The notes: generated by a model not told the origin, from the letters alone. Positions 43,029-53,646 are shown, numbered from the stretch's first letter. The stretch: DNA of 64,000 nt from JBHJHP01 sp042219825 (GCF_042219825.1 NZ_JBHJHQ010000011.1:7211-71210), one strand, 5' to 3'. Numbers and translations: made by a program.

Positions 43029-44048
43029 ATGAGGATATTTAAAATTATATCATTATTTTTTATTTGTTTGTTAATGTATTCATGCGCAACATTACTGAAT
43101 TCAAGAGAGACTAACATAGAGATCCACACTTCGTCTCAATCAGCTAAAATTTGTCTGAATAATGATACCTGCGTAGACACACCTGTCATACTTGAAGTTC
43201 CAAGAGGTCCAAACGATTTTTATGTAGCTATAAAAAATGACACAACCTATAAGAATGTAAGAATTAAAAGCCGCCTTTCACCCGAATTTACTTTTGGCAA
43301 TTTATTTTTTGTTTTATATTCCCCTTTGGGATATGTAGGAGACGCATATTATCGTGATGCGATGTATACATATCATAACTCTATTTATATAGATCTTAAC
43401 AACAGCTTATCAGAATATAAAAAATGGAAACCATCAAAAAAAGGACAAATCTATTTTCGAAGTTCCCTTCCCTGGTTTGACAACATAGGCATCAAAAATC
43501 CAGTCAAATATGAAACTTACAATATTTATAAAGGACTTACGCTAGGAGCAGACTACTACCATTCAAAACGTTCGTTTATATCATGGAACATTGGTGTGAC
43601 AGGGTTTGATGATATTCCTCAGATATATATGGATAGATGGGATTTTGGTGATACTATTACGAATTTCTTGTCTATGAGTACAAAACTGACCAATAACTAT
43701 GATTTCAATATAACCACGACAAAGAATTTTGGATTTTCCGTGGGATATGGATTAAGTCTTTCATATTTTCAATACAAGGAACACATTTTAAATCAATTGG
43801 AACAACATTTTAATCTGACACAGAATAATCACTATTATACACTTGGACTATGTTTCGAAGCCAATTTGTTTCTTTTAAAATACTTTTATATTGGTGCAAG
43901 TTATTTGCCATCATTTTTTACCTTAAAAAAAAATGTATGGGAATATTCTCACCTCGCATACGTTGACTTTGGCATAAGAATACCATTAAAAAAGTACAGA
44001 AAAGATAATATTACAAAAATAAACTATAAACCAAAAACGATAGAATAA
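43029..44048 (+). CDS. Lipoprotein with C-terminal beta-rich domain, unknown
   Basis: The 339-residue precursor has a lipoprotein signal ending in MYSC (Cys19). A short PEGA-like stretch (about 30-80) is followed by strongly aromatic, amphipathic beta-strand sequence from about 150 onward, with a late SYLPSFFTLKKNVWEYSHLAYVDFGIRIPL that resembles an outer-membrane beta-barrel. The AT-rich composition differs from the flanking glycosidase genes, which hints at a separate origin. No family is recognised and no obvious link with the sugar genes can be seen. Confidence 0.65.
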   Translation: MRIFKIISLFFICLLMYSCATLLNSRETNIEIHTSSQSAKICLNNDTCVDTPVILEVPRGPNDFYVAIKNDTTYKNVRIKSRLSPEFTFGNLFFVLYSPLGYVGDAYYRDAMYTYHNSIYIDLNNSLSEYKKWKPSKKGQIYFRSSLPWFDNIGIKNPVKYETYNIYKGLTLGADYYHSKRSFISWNIGVTGFDDIPQIYMDRWDFGDTITNFLSMSTKLTNNYDFNITTTKNFGFSVGYGLSLSYFQYKEHILNQLEQHFNLTQNNHYYTLGLCFEANLFLLKYFYIGASYLPSFFTLKKNVWEYSHLAYVDFGIRIPLKKYRKDNITKINYKPKTIE

Positions 44049-44154
44049 GTTGCTATGGGACAGTATTTACATAGCGCACGTCTTTATCCTGTAACCAAAT
44101 GAAACATATCTCCCCTTCCATCTGTTTGAAAGAATAATCTGTTAACTCGCAAAC

Positions 44155-44919
44155 ATGGCAGCAAATACATTGAATGAAGTCATTGAGCAACTTGAAAAGA
44201 TCATTCTGGAATCCATTGAAAAACAAAGTACGTATGGTTATTTCGCCGTATTGTACCAAAAAGTTACGATAAGGGTAAAGGAAAAACTGGGTACCGGCTA
44301 TTTTGATGATGATGCGCGAATGGAGCAATTTGATATTGTCTTCGCGAACCGTTACCTGGAGGCGTATAACCAATATAAAAATCACCAGTTGTGTAGCAAA
44401 TCCTGGCAATCGTCTTTTGAATCTTCTGAAAAAGATAATCTGATAGTGTTGCAACACTTGTTGCTGGGAATGAATGCACATATAAATTTTGACCTCGGAA
44501 TTGCGGCTCAGATTACAGGTAAAATTGATATACTGGCACTAAAAAACGATTTTATTAAGATAAATGAACTGCTTGGCGAACTTCTAGATGAAGTTCAACA
44601 GGACCTTACAAAGGTTTGGCGCTGGCTGAGATATCCTTTGAAGTTAGCAGGTAACCTGGATAATCTTTTTGTTAACTTCAGCATGAAAATTGCCCGAAAC
44701 GGTGCATGGAGCTTTGCAATGGAACTCGAGCTCTCCCGCAAAAATCAGGAAGAAATTATAGCTATCAGAGACCAGAAAATAGCAGATATTACACCCATGA
44801 TCACAAAAAGCAGAGGAGTGATCAAGCTCCTGCTGCGTTTAATCCGGTTCAGTGAAAAAGGAGACGAGGCAACAAAGATCAAACGGATCAGAAACAAGGA
44901 ATTTAATCCAGCCAATTAA
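44155..44919 (+). CDS. DUF5995-like family protein
   Basis: The 254-residue product has no signal peptide and appears soluble and helical. The segment LQHLLLGMNAHINFDLGIAA matches what I recall as the core of the DUF5995 family, with conserved His and Asp that could bind metal. The function of that family is not known to me. It is a plus-strand gene sitting between the unknown lipoprotein and the MFS gene, with gaps of about 105 and 130 bases, so co-transcription is not obvious. Confidence 0.65.
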   Translation: MAANTLNEVIEQLEKIILESIEKQSTYGYFAVLYQKVTIRVKEKLGTGYFDDDARMEQFDIVFANRYLEAYNQYKNHQLCSKSWQSSFESSEKDNLIVLQHLLLGMNAHINFDLGIAAQITGKIDILALKNDFIKINELLGELLDEVQQDLTKVWRWLRYPLKLAGNLDNLFVNFSMKIARNGAWSFAMELELSRKNQEEIIAIRDQKIADITPMITKSRGVIKLLLRLIRFSEKGDEATKIKRIRNKEFNPAN

Positions 44920-45050
44920 GAGATATAGGCTTACCTTAAGCTAAAAATGTTTGGGGTTTCAGCACATGCATACAATGGTCTGATCCGAACCAATCGACAT
45001 ATATACTGTTCTTTTTATATATAATCTGCAACAATCAGCTTTCCTACTTA

Positions 45051-46328
45051 ATGAAACGCTCAGAAAAATTCCGGCACTGGATAATCATTTTCTGCCTTAT
45101 ATTTGGTGGAGAAATGATATTTGGCCTACCCTTTCATCTCCCACGGTTTTTTCGCCCCACGTTACTGAATGCATTAAATATGAACAACACGGAGTTGGGA
45201 GATGCCATGAGTGTTTACGGCATCATGGCCATGTTATCCTATTTCCCGGGCGGCATTCTGGCCGACCGGTTCTCTGCACGGAAGCTGATGTCGCTTTCAC
45301 AGTTTGCCACCGGACTTGGAGGTGTTTATATGATGACCCTGCCGGGAAAAACCGGACTCACAATTCTCTATGGTTATTGGGGTATCACAACCATTTTCCT
45401 TTTCTGGGCAGGAATGCTGAAGGCAACCCGGATATGGGGTGGTAAATTCAGACAGGGACAGGCTTTTGGTATTCTGGAAGCCGGACGTGGTATGATGGCT
45501 GCAGGTGCTGCCAGTCTGGGTGTCGTTGTGCTTGGTTTTATTCTCCCTGCAACAGTTACCGAAGCAACGTTTTCTGACCGCCAGTCCGCTATGCGTTGGG
45601 TTACAGGCCTGTATGCATTGCTGGCTATGCTGGCAGCAGTATTTACGTGGTTCACCGTTCCCGACACAAAAGCAAAGCGGTCGGGGGAAAAGAAATATAA
45701 CTTCAGTGAACTTATTCAGGTGCTAAAAAGCCGCGTAGTGTGGTTACAGGCACTGATTGTTATTTTTGCCTACTGTGGCTTTAAGGCTATCGACTTTTAT
45801 ACCCTGTATTGTGCAGGGCCTCTTGGCATGAATGAGGTTGCCGCAGCAGCCTTTGTTTCACGGATGGCTTACATCAGAATCGGAGCGGCTGTTCTTGCAG
45901 GACTGCTTGCTGACCGGTTCAGTGGCTCACAGGTTATTGTATGGTTATTCAGTTTACTATTAATAGTGTTTACCATCCTTCAGTTGGCTGATCCGGGTGT
46001 AAACACGGAAATCATAATTTTCAGCAGCATCATCATATCAATGATTGCTGTATATGCACTTCGTGGTGTTTACTTTGCCATGATGGAAGAAACAGGCATC
46101 AGACGTCATCTTACAGGTACTGCTATTGGTGTTATTTCGGTGATTGGATTTACACCGGACGTATTTTTCTATCCTCTTGCGGGCCGAATTATTGATGCTG
46201 AACCCGGTCTGCCGGGTTTTCAGAATCTGTTTTCACTGCTGGCTGTATTCAGCCTTGCCGGCATGATCACAGCATTACTTCTTTCCCAATTTAAAAAACG
46301 GACAATTGAATCTGATGCGGAAAGATAA
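45051..46328 (+). CDS. MFS transporter
   Basis: The 425-residue protein has about 12 hydrophobic spans. The loop 2-3 motif appears as GGILADRFSARKLM and its repeat in the second half as GLLADRFSGSQVI. The N-terminus is basic and cytoplasmic, with FHLPRFFRPTLLNAL before the first periplasmic-side motif. The substrate is not visible in sequence; its place in an arabinan/pectin region suggests a sugar or uronate, but this is inference. It is convergent with the arabinanase gene, with 5 bases between the stops. Confidence 0.88.
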   Translation: MKRSEKFRHWIIIFCLIFGGEMIFGLPFHLPRFFRPTLLNALNMNNTELGDAMSVYGIMAMLSYFPGGILADRFSARKLMSLSQFATGLGGVYMMTLPGKTGLTILYGYWGITTIFLFWAGMLKATRIWGGKFRQGQAFGILEAGRGMMAAGAASLGVVVLGFILPATVTEATFSDRQSAMRWVTGLYALLAMLAAVFTWFTVPDTKAKRSGEKKYNFSELIQVLKSRVVWLQALIVIFAYCGFKAIDFYTLYCAGPLGMNEVAAAAFVSRMAYIRIGAAVLAGLLADRFSGSQVIVWLFSLLLIVFTILQLADPGVNTEIIIFSSIIISMIAVYALRGVYFAMMEETGIRRHLTGTAIGVISVIGFTPDVFFYPLAGRIIDAEPGLPGFQNLFSLLAVFSLAGMITALLLSQFKKRTIESDAER

Positions 46329-46333
46329 AAACT

Positions 46334-47368
46334 CTAAAGTTTCTCTTCCACTACAGGCCATTTCTTTTTATCCCACGTCAATTCCGTTACGATCAGTTTT
46401 GATTTTCCCTTATCATTGGCATCATATCCGTGGCAAATGAGATAATCTTTTCCATCGGCTGAATAAACAGCATTGTGACCTATGCCATACCAGTTATCAT
46501 CCCCTTTTAGCACAATGGTTCCGCCACCATACTTCAGTTCATATCCATCCTTGTCTTTATACGGGCCCGCCAGGTCTTTGGATCGGCCCACAATAATTTT
46601 ATACGTACTGCGGGGACCTTTGCAGCAATAATCTATAGATGCAAACAGATAGTAATATTTCCCTTTCTTGAAAACAAAAGGCGCCTCAATGGCATTCCCG
46701 CCTGCATCTTTTGGATTATCATCTATGGCCGGAGGATTAGGTTCACCCGGTTTATGTTTACGTGAAGCAATGGTAGGTATCTGATCCAAATCATCATCCA
46801 CACTTTTACCGTCCCAGGCCAGTTTTACCAGTTTTAAACCATCCCAGAAAGAGCCAAAAGTAAGATACGGCGTTCCATCCTTATCCACTATAAAATTCGG
46901 ATCAATAGCATTCCAGTTTGTCTTCCCCGGATAAGACTGAATAATTTTACCCTGATCCACCCACTCAAATTCCGGATCATCCGGGTCAAGCGTTTTATTA
47001 GTGGCTAAACCAATACAAGATGTGTTTTTCCCGAAAGCCGATACAGAATAAAACAGGTAATACTGACCGTTAAAATATGCAATGTCCGGAGCCCACATAT
47101 GTCCCCTGAAACCCTCTACAGCTTCTTTGGTCCATTCCGGAGCCTGTTCGAAAACCCTTTTCTCCCTTTCCCATGTTTTTAAGTCCTTTGATGACTGAAC
47201 CGATATTCCCCATCCCGTGCTGAACACATAATAGGTATCTCCCTGTTTCATCATTACAGGATCATGAACCGGAGGTCTTTCCTGTGCCATTAAAGCTACA
47301 CCTGACAGCAGAACGAAAAATATTAACACAGTTACTGAAGCATTGGATCTTTTATACATAATATACAT
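46334..47368 (-). CDS. GH43 endo-1,5-alpha-L-arabinanase-like enzyme
   Basis: This enzyme cuts the alpha-1,5-linked arabinan backbone. The precursor (344 residues from ATG 47368) has a signal peptide (FFVLLSGVALMAQE). The catalytic propeller has the base context VHDPVMMKQGDTYYVFSTG, the LTFGSFWDGLKLVKL segment diagnostic of arabinanases, the modulator region NAIDPNFIVDKDGT and the acid region EAPFVFKKGKYYYLFAS. The start at 47368 follows from a signal-peptide fit; an upstream TTG is not needed, and another ATG at 47359 is equally possible. It is divergent from the HTCS regulator gene, sharing a ~200 base promoter region. Confidence 0.9.
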   Translation of the reverse strand: MYIMYKRSNASVTVLIFFVLLSGVALMAQERPPVHDPVMMKQGDTYYVFSTGWGISVQSSKDLKTWEREKRVFEQAPEWTKEAVEGFRGHMWAPDIAYFNGQYYLFYSVSAFGKNTSCIGLATNKTLDPDDPEFEWVDQGKIIQSYPGKTNWNAIDPNFIVDKDGTPYLTFGSFWDGLKLVKLAWDGKSVDDDLDQIPTIASRKHKPGEPNPPAIDDNPKDAGGNAIEAPFVFKKGKYYYLFASIDYCCKGPRSTYKIIVGRSKDLAGPYKDKDGYELKYGGGTIVLKGDDNWYGIGHNAVYSADGKDYLICHGYDANDKGKSKLIVTELTWDKKKWPVVEEKL

Positions 47369-47570
47369 CTTGGTTGTGAAACGTAACAAAATAAGGGTAA
47401 ATTTAATCTAATAATTTGATTTATCATATACTGATTATCAAGAATCAGGCACTCAGATTTTTATCAGCAGTCAGAAAAAAAGGATTCCTACATGCCTTAT
47501 ATTATTAGGATGAACATAGGGTTTTATGAAAATTTAGTTTTATTTTGGGGATAATTATGTATTGCCAATC

Positions 47571-50500
47571 ATGAGAGCTAAGACTATAAAATCCTATCAT
47601 ATTTATCTTGTTTTCCTGCTTTCTGCTCTGAATATATTTATATCGGTAGGAACAACCGGATCAACAGAACTGAGCTTCGATATTTATTCGCAGGAAAACG
47701 GACTCCCAAACAATCAGATTCAGTGCATTTTCCAGGACAAACAGGGCTGGATATGGATTGGGACGAGCCAGGGACTAAGTCGCTTTGATGGCTATACATT
47801 TAAAAATTTTCTGCCAAATTCTTCTTTAAATAACAGTTTATCAGGAAACCTCGTCCGCGTTATCAGAGAAGATCGCAAAGGAAACCTTTACATAGGTACC
47901 GAAGCAGGTGGTTTGAATATTTTCAACCGCGACAAGGAAACATTTTCTCATCCATTTAAAAATCATCCGGATTTAAAATATAAAGAGATCTCTGTAAACG
48001 ATATAGAAGTTGACCAGACGGGCGGCTTATGGATAGGTACCAATTATAACCTGATATACCTTGATACGTCCAGCCAGTTGAATATAATAAACCCAAAGAT
48101 GTTGGATAACGATATCACATTTACCGGAAATTATATCAGGAATCTGGAACTGGATCAAAACGGATCATTGTGGATCGGGACCTCGAATGGTGTATTTATT
48201 TATAATCCTGGCTCAAACGAAATGGAAGCGTTTGATCTTCCTTACAGAGATGGACAAAACCATGAAATATGGGAATTATATGGTGACGACACCGGGTTAT
48301 TATGGATCGGGACGTACTCATCAGGATTATTTATTGTAGATCCAGCTACCCGCTCCATCAAACCTGTCATCCTGCCTCCGGGAATTAATAGGTCAGAAAC
48401 TGTAAAAACTGTATCAAAAGGAACATTTGGAGAATACTGGATCGGCACCAGAGGTGGTCTGTTCACATACTCCGCCGAAAAAGGAATTACCGGTTATTAT
48501 AAACATAACACATACAATGTCAGGAGTTTGTCCAATACATCTGTATTATGTGTCTATCACGACAGGAATGGAGAGACATGGATAGGCACACGTGGCGGAT
48601 TAAATTTATTGGCCCGGAGTAAACAAGTGTTCATGAATTTTGGATCATTACCCGGAGATAACAGATTTCTGAACAGCAGCATAGTTTATGCATTCTGGAT
48701 AGATGATGACGGTAAAATATGGATAGGAACAGAAGATGGTGGTATAAATATTTACAATCCTAAAACAGAAAAATATAACTACCTGACGGCAGATTCCCGT
48801 GGGGAAAACAGAATAAGTCAGAATTGTATTAAAGCTTTCCTGGACGACAAAAAAGGGAATCTTTGGGTTGCAACCTTTCTTGGAGGTGTTGATGTTATCA
48901 ATTTAAAAACCGGCCGCATCATCAACTATAAATCCATTCCGGGACAAAAAGGATCGCTATCTGATAACCGTGTCTGGGATTTATGTATGGACAAACAAGG
49001 GAACATCTGGATTGCTACCACTAAGGGGCTTGACAGATATATGCCAATGACCAACTCTTTCAGACATTATCCCCAGGTGAACGGATTTGAGCAAATATCG
49101 TGGATAGATATGGATTCAAACGGAAATTTATGGATAGGAACCCTTGATGAAGTTATTATTTTTAATCCTCAGAGCAAAAAAATAACCCGCTATTTTGAGC
49201 ATGCCCGCAGCATGTTTGAGGATTCGGAACATAGAATATGGATCGCTACAAACGACAAAGGCATTGCTATTTATTCCTCACAAAACGGTCCGGTTAAATA
49301 CTATACCGAAACCGACGGACTTACCAACAACCAGGCGCTTTGTATTTTGGAAGACAATCACAAAAACCTTTGGATCAGTACAACAAACGGGTTATCAAAG
49401 TTTAATCCGGAAACTGAAATTTTCCGGAATTTTTCAAACAAGGATGGCCTTAGTAACAATCAGTTTTGTTACGGAGCCGCCTGTAAAAACAAGGACGGAG
49501 AACTGCTGTTCGGTTCTATATCAGGCTTTAACATGTTTAATCCGGAAAAAATAATTCTGGAAAAAGATGACTACCCAATCGTTCTGACGGATTTAAAAAT
49601 CTTCAATAAATCCATTCCTGTCTCGGACGATAAAAATGCAATTTTATCCAAAAGTATTTCTGAGACTAATCATATCACACTGAATTACGATCAAAATTTT
49701 TTCACCATTGAATTTGCTGCACTGAATTACATTAACAGTGAAAAAAATCTGTATTCATATAAACTCGAAAATTTCAACCGGGACTGGGTAGAGCCAAGCA
49801 CCACACGTTCAGCTACTTATACAAACCTTAATCCCGGTGATTATGTGTTACACATCAAAAAATTTATAAGAGGTTCTCAATCAAATATGAATGAACGGCT
49901 TCTTGACATCACTGTTTTACCTCCTTTTTGGAAAACAAGATGGTTTCTGGGGCTCATTTTTCTCTCCATTGCAGGAATGATGTATTTGCTGTTCAGGTTT
50001 TTTATAAACAGGGAAAAAATTAAAAATCAGCTGGTAATGGAACGCGTTAATGCCAGAAAACTGCATGAGCTGGACATGATGAAACTGAAGTTCTTCACCA
50101 ACATTTCCCATGAAATACGAACACCGCTTACACTCATTTTAGGTCCTGTTGAAAAAATAATGCATAACAAACTATCCGAAACTGAGGTAAATGATAACAT
50201 TAAGCTTGTACACAGGAATGCAAAAAATCTTGACCGGCTCATCAACCAGCTTCTGGATTTCAGAAAACTGCAAACCGGAAACCTGAAATTAAATTTGACA
50301 GAAGCTGATATTGTACGTTTTGTCGAAAACATAGTAGAATCATTTAGGTCTCTGGCAGAAGAAAAGCAGATCAGGCTAAAGTTCACAACTTTAAAGAAAA
50401 GTCTGTTTACTGCTTTTGATCCTGACAAAATCGAAAAGATTCTTAACAATCTCTTATCCAATGCATTTAAATTTACGGATCAGGGAGGAACAATTTCGGT

Positions 50501-51656
50501 AAACCTTTCTTTAATATTTGATTCCGAAGATGAATTTAATTCAGATGAGAAAGAAAAACAATTTATAGAAATTTCTGTAAAAGATACAGGTAAAGGCATC
50601 ACCAATAAAAACATCAATAAAATCTTTATGCGCTTTTTCCAGTCAAATGATGGTGAAGACAGCAATTCAGGAACAGGAATAGGATTGGCACTGGTTAAAG
50701 AACTTGTAAGTCTGCACAAAGGAAAAGTCTTTGTCTCCAGTAAAACCGGAAAAGGAACAAAGTTCACTGTCAGAATTCCTTATAAACAGAATATGAGCTA
50801 TAGAACGACTGAAATAACTGAGGCGATGGATGAAGCTGAAGAAACCATTAAAAAGTCAACAGAAAACGATGATTTGTCTGATAACATCTTATCAAAAATC
50901 ATGTTGGTTGTTGAAGACAATGCAGATGTCAGAAAATTTATAGCCGGTCATTTTAATTCTCAATATAAGATTATAGAAGCCCGGAATGGCAAAGAAGGTT
51001 ATGAAAAAGCTCTGGATAATGTACCTGACATCATAATCAGTGATATCATTATGCCTTTAATGGACGGGTATGAACTTTGTAAAAAAATAAAAACCGATGA
51101 ACGTACTTCCCATATTCCCATGTTACTGCTTACAGCCATGCATTCAAAAGAACATGAGTTAAAAGGATTGACCATAGGAGCTGATGATTATATCACTAAG
51201 CCTTTCGACATAAATGTGCTGCAGGCTAAAGTAGAAAATATATTATCCATAAGGGATTCTCTGAAAGAAAAATATACCGAAACCATAGTGCTTGAACCAA
51301 CGAATGTTGAGCTGTCATCTCCTGACGAAAGATTCCTTCAGAAAGCTATAAAGATTATTGAGGAAAATATTTCCGATAGTGAACTTGACATTGAAAAGTT
51401 TTCCGCAGAAGTTGGCGTTAGCAGAATGCAGTTATACCGAAAACTGAATGCGCTTACCAATATGACTGTTAAAGAATTCATAAGGCACATCCGGTTAAAA
51501 AGGGCATCCCAATTACTCGTTCAGCAAAAATTAAATGTATCGGAAATCGCTTATGAAGTCGGTTTCAAAGATTTATCACACTTCAGAAAATGCTTTAAAC
51601 GGGAATTTGGAATGAGTGCCACAGAGTTTATCTCAAAAAATAAATTCCAATCTTAA
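47571..51656 (+). CDS. Hybrid two-component system regulator (HTCS), pectin/arabinan type
   Basis: This is a one-polypeptide sensor and transcription activator of polysaccharide loci. The 1361-residue protein has a signal/anchor sequence (about 8-27). Fourteen WIGT-type blades of two periplasmic seven-bladed reg_prop propellers follow, then a Y_Y_Y domain (about 690-780) and one membrane span (about 788-808). The HisKA domain has phospho-acceptor His847 (FFTNISHEIRTPL). The HATPase domain has N/G boxes (LNNLLSNAFKF, GTGIGLALVK). The receiver has Asp1158 (ISDIIMPLMDG), and an AraC-type HTH closes the protein (about 1255-1361). All phosphotransfer residues are present. The ATG at 47571 is preferred over an upstream TTG. 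It lies just upstream of the large plus-strand operon and next to the arabinanase gene, its likely targets. Confidence 0.95.
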   Translation: MRAKTIKSYHIYLVFLLSALNIFISVGTTGSTELSFDIYSQENGLPNNQIQCIFQDKQGWIWIGTSQGLSRFDGYTFKNFLPNSSLNNSLSGNLVRVIREDRKGNLYIGTEAGGLNIFNRDKETFSHPFKNHPDLKYKEISVNDIEVDQTGGLWIGTNYNLIYLDTSSQLNIINPKMLDNDITFTGNYIRNLELDQNGSLWIGTSNGVFIYNPGSNEMEAFDLPYRDGQNHEIWELYGDDTGLLWIGTYSSGLFIVDPATRSIKPVILPPGINRSETVKTVSKGTFGEYWIGTRGGLFTYSAEKGITGYYKHNTYNVRSLSNTSVLCVYHDRNGETWIGTRGGLNLLARSKQVFMNFGSLPGDNRFLNSSIVYAFWIDDDGKIWIGTEDGGINIYNPKTEKYNYLTADSRGENRISQNCIKAFLDDKKGNLWVATFLGGVDVINLKTGRIINYKSIPGQKGSLSDNRVWDLCMDKQGNIWIATTKGLDRYMPMTNSFRHYPQVNGFEQISWIDMDSNGNLWIGTLDEVIIFNPQSKKITRYFEHARSMFEDSEHRIWIATNDKGIAIYSSQNGPVKYYTETDGLTNNQALCILEDNHKNLWISTTNGLSKFNPETEIFRNFSNKDGLSNNQFCYGAACKNKDGELLFGSISGFNMFNPEKIILEKDDYPIVLTDLKIFNKSIPVSDDKNAILSKSISETNHITLNYDQNFFTIEFAALNYINSEKNLYSYKLENFNRDWVEPSTTRSATYTNLNPGDYVLHIKKFIRGSQSNMNERLLDITVLPPFWKTRWFLGLIFLSIAGMMYLLFRFFINREKIKNQLVMERVNARKLHELDMMKLKFFTNISHEIRTPLTLILGPVEKIMHNKLSETEVNDNIKLVHRNAKNLDRLINQLLDFRKLQTGNLKLNLTEADIVRFVENIVESFRSLAEEKQIRLKFTTLKKSLFTAFDPDKIEKILNNLLSNAFKFTDQGGTISVNLSLIFDSEDEFNSDEKEKQFIEISVKDTGKGITNKNINKIFMRFFQSNDGEDSNSGTGIGLALVKELVSLHKGKVFVSSKTGKGTKFTVRIPYKQNMSYRTTEITEAMDEAEETIKKSTENDDLSDNILSKIMLVVEDNADVRKFIAGHFNSQYKIIEARNGKEGYEKALDNVPDIIISDIIMPLMDGYELCKKIKTDERTSHIPMLLLTAMHSKEHELKGLTIGADDYITKPFDINVLQAKVENILSIRDSLKEKYTETIVLEPTNVELSSPDERFLQKAIKIIEENISDSELDIEKFSAEVGVSRMQLYRKLNALTNMTVKEFIRHIRLKRASQLLVQQKLNVSEIAYEVGFKDLSHFRKCFKREFGMSATEFISKNKFQS

Positions 51657-52013
51657 AGACCTGATAATAAGCAGTATAAAAAAACAACTTCATTTTTCAT
51701 TTAACATCTGCGATATATATAACCCGCATTTTGGGAAATATAGCAACGGATTTTACCCGGAGTTAATTCCTTTATATTCTCTTGAAATTATAATTTCGTA
51801 AATGCTGATAATAGTGCTTTATGAAAAACGTCTCACCTTTCCAAACTTCCAGAAGTTCCAGGCTTCAAAAATCAGATATTTATTCTTAATGGGGATCAGG
51901 AATTGTGCCGTCCATGCTTAAAGCATCGAATCAGTTTTAACCAATTTTTTATGCATAATGTATTGATTTTGGTAATCAATGTATCATAATAGAATAAGCA
52001 AAACATATATCAA
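51657..52013. promoter_or_regulatory. Control region upstream of the pectin operon
   Basis: This 357-base gap separates the HTCS gene from the seven-gene operon and has no gene. It contains a perfect dyad ATTGATT-TTGGT-AATCAAT at 51962-51980, 33 bases before the GH43 ATG. No TAnnTTTG box is visible near the start, so the operon may depend on an activator such as the HTCS. The dyad as operator is inference. Confidence 0.4.
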
Positions 52014-53639
52014 ATGAACGTTAGAAAATTCATCACAAAAACAGTTTTTACAGTTATGTTGTGCATGCCGGCTTTGCTGATGGCGCAACAAAGTGTTTCC
52101 AAAGTTTGGGTAGCCGATAATGGCGATGGAACCTATAGTAATCCGATATTACATGCCGATTATTCCGATCCTGATGTGGTAAGAGTTGGTGATGATTTCT
52201 ACATGACCTCCTCCTCATTTAATTGTGTTCCGGGATTGCCAATTCTGCATTCTAAGGATCTGGTTAACTGGGAACTGATTGGTTACGGATTGAACCGACT
52301 GGAATATGCCGAGGGATTTGAAAAGCCACAGCATGGAAATGGCATTTGGGCCCCCTGCATACGGTACCATAACGATGAATTCTACATTTATTTCCCCGAT
52401 CCGGATCACGGAATTTACATGATAAAAGCGAAAAATGCCAAAGGGCCATGGTCTGATCCTGTCTGTGTTAAGGCAGGTAAAGGATTAATTGATCCGACAC
52501 CTCTTTGGGACGATGACGGAAAAGTCTATCTCGCTTATGCCTTTGCCGGCAGCCGCGCCACCATCAAAAGTGTGATTATGATAACGGAACTAAACAGTGA
52601 AGGAACTGCTGCAAAAGGTCAGGATGTGATGGTTTTTGACGGACATAAAGACAATCCGACGGTGGAAGGCCCTAAATTTTACAAACGGAACGGGTATTAC
52701 TATATTTTTGCTCCTGCAGGTGGTGTGTCAACCGGATGGCAACTCGCTATGCGTTCAAAAAATATTTATGGTCCTTACGACTACAAGGTGGTCATGGATC
52801 AGGGCAAAACAAAGATTAACGGACCGCATCAGGGTGCATGGATTGATACACCAGGCGGTGAAAACTGGTTCATCCATTTTCAGGATAAAGAAGCATACGG
52901 ACGAATTGTATTTTTAGAACCAATGGTATGGAAAAACGACTGGCCGGTAATTGGTTATGATCCGGATGGAAATGGCGTTGGCGAACCGGTATCGACACAT
53001 AAAAAACCTGATGTTGGTAGATCCTATCCCATTACTACACCTCCCGAAAGTGATGAATTTAACACCAGTACCTTCGGTCTGCAATGGCAATGGCACGCTA
53101 ATCCATCCGTTTATTGGGGATTTCCTTCAGGTAACCTGGGATATTTCAGACTAAATTGTATGACTCGCCCGGAAAATTCCCACGGTTTATGGGAAGTTCC
53201 TGATTTGCTTTTACAAAAATTTCCTGCAGAGGAATTTACAGCAACAACTAAAATAACTTTTAATTCTTACAAAGGTATTGAAGAGACTGGTTTTGTAATA
53301 ATGGGGGAAGACTATCAATATATATCCCTAAAATCAGAAGATGGTAAAATGCTGGTTCGGGTTGTACAGTGTAAACGTGCCAGAACCGGAGGGAAAGAAA
53401 CAGAAATGTATTCTGAAGAATTTGACGGCAATGAAATTTATTTCCGTATCACGGTTAAGGAAGGCGCTAAATGCACATTTGCCTATAGTAAAAGCGGGAA
53501 GAAATATACCGAAGCCGGTTCTGAATTTGAAGCAAAACCCGGACGCTGGATTGGAGCTAAAGTTGGATACTTTGCGTTGAGAAATGATATAACCAATGAC
53601 TCCGGAACTGTTGATATCGATTGGTTCAGAATCAATTAA
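52014..53639 (+). CDS. GH43 family glycosidase with C-terminal beta-sandwich domain
   Basis: This is an inverting arabinosidase/xylosidase-type enzyme. The 541-residue precursor has a signal peptide (cut after LMAQ, about residue 25) and a five-bladed catalytic propeller (about 38-335). The base is in the context ADYSDPDVVRVGDDFYMTSSS, with IDPTPLWDDDGKVYLAYA and the acid region TVEGPKFYKRNGYYYIFAP. A C-terminal concanavalin-like sandwich (about 345-541, WQWHANPSVYWGF and TAVDIDWFRIN-like end) closes it, typical of longer GH43 beta-xylosidase/arabinofuranosidase subfamilies. It is the first gene of the operon; the next gene starts 7 bases after its stop. Confidence 0.93.
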   Translation: MNVRKFITKTVFTVMLCMPALLMAQQSVSKVWVADNGDGTYSNPILHADYSDPDVVRVGDDFYMTSSSFNCVPGLPILHSKDLVNWELIGYGLNRLEYAEGFEKPQHGNGIWAPCIRYHNDEFYIYFPDPDHGIYMIKAKNAKGPWSDPVCVKAGKGLIDPTPLWDDDGKVYLAYAFAGSRATIKSVIMITELNSEGTAAKGQDVMVFDGHKDNPTVEGPKFYKRNGYYYIFAPAGGVSTGWQLAMRSKNIYGPYDYKVVMDQGKTKINGPHQGAWIDTPGGENWFIHFQDKEAYGRIVFLEPMVWKNDWPVIGYDPDGNGVGEPVSTHKKPDVGRSYPITTPPESDEFNTSTFGLQWQWHANPSVYWGFPSGNLGYFRLNCMTRPENSHGLWEVPDLLLQKFPAEEFTATTKITFNSYKGIEETGFVIMGEDYQYISLKSEDGKMLVRVVQCKRARTGGKETEMYSEEFDGNEIYFRITVKEGAKCTFAYSKSGKKYTEAGSEFEAKPGRWIGAKVGYFALRNDITNDSGTVDIDWFRIN

Positions 53640-53646
53640 ACTGAAT

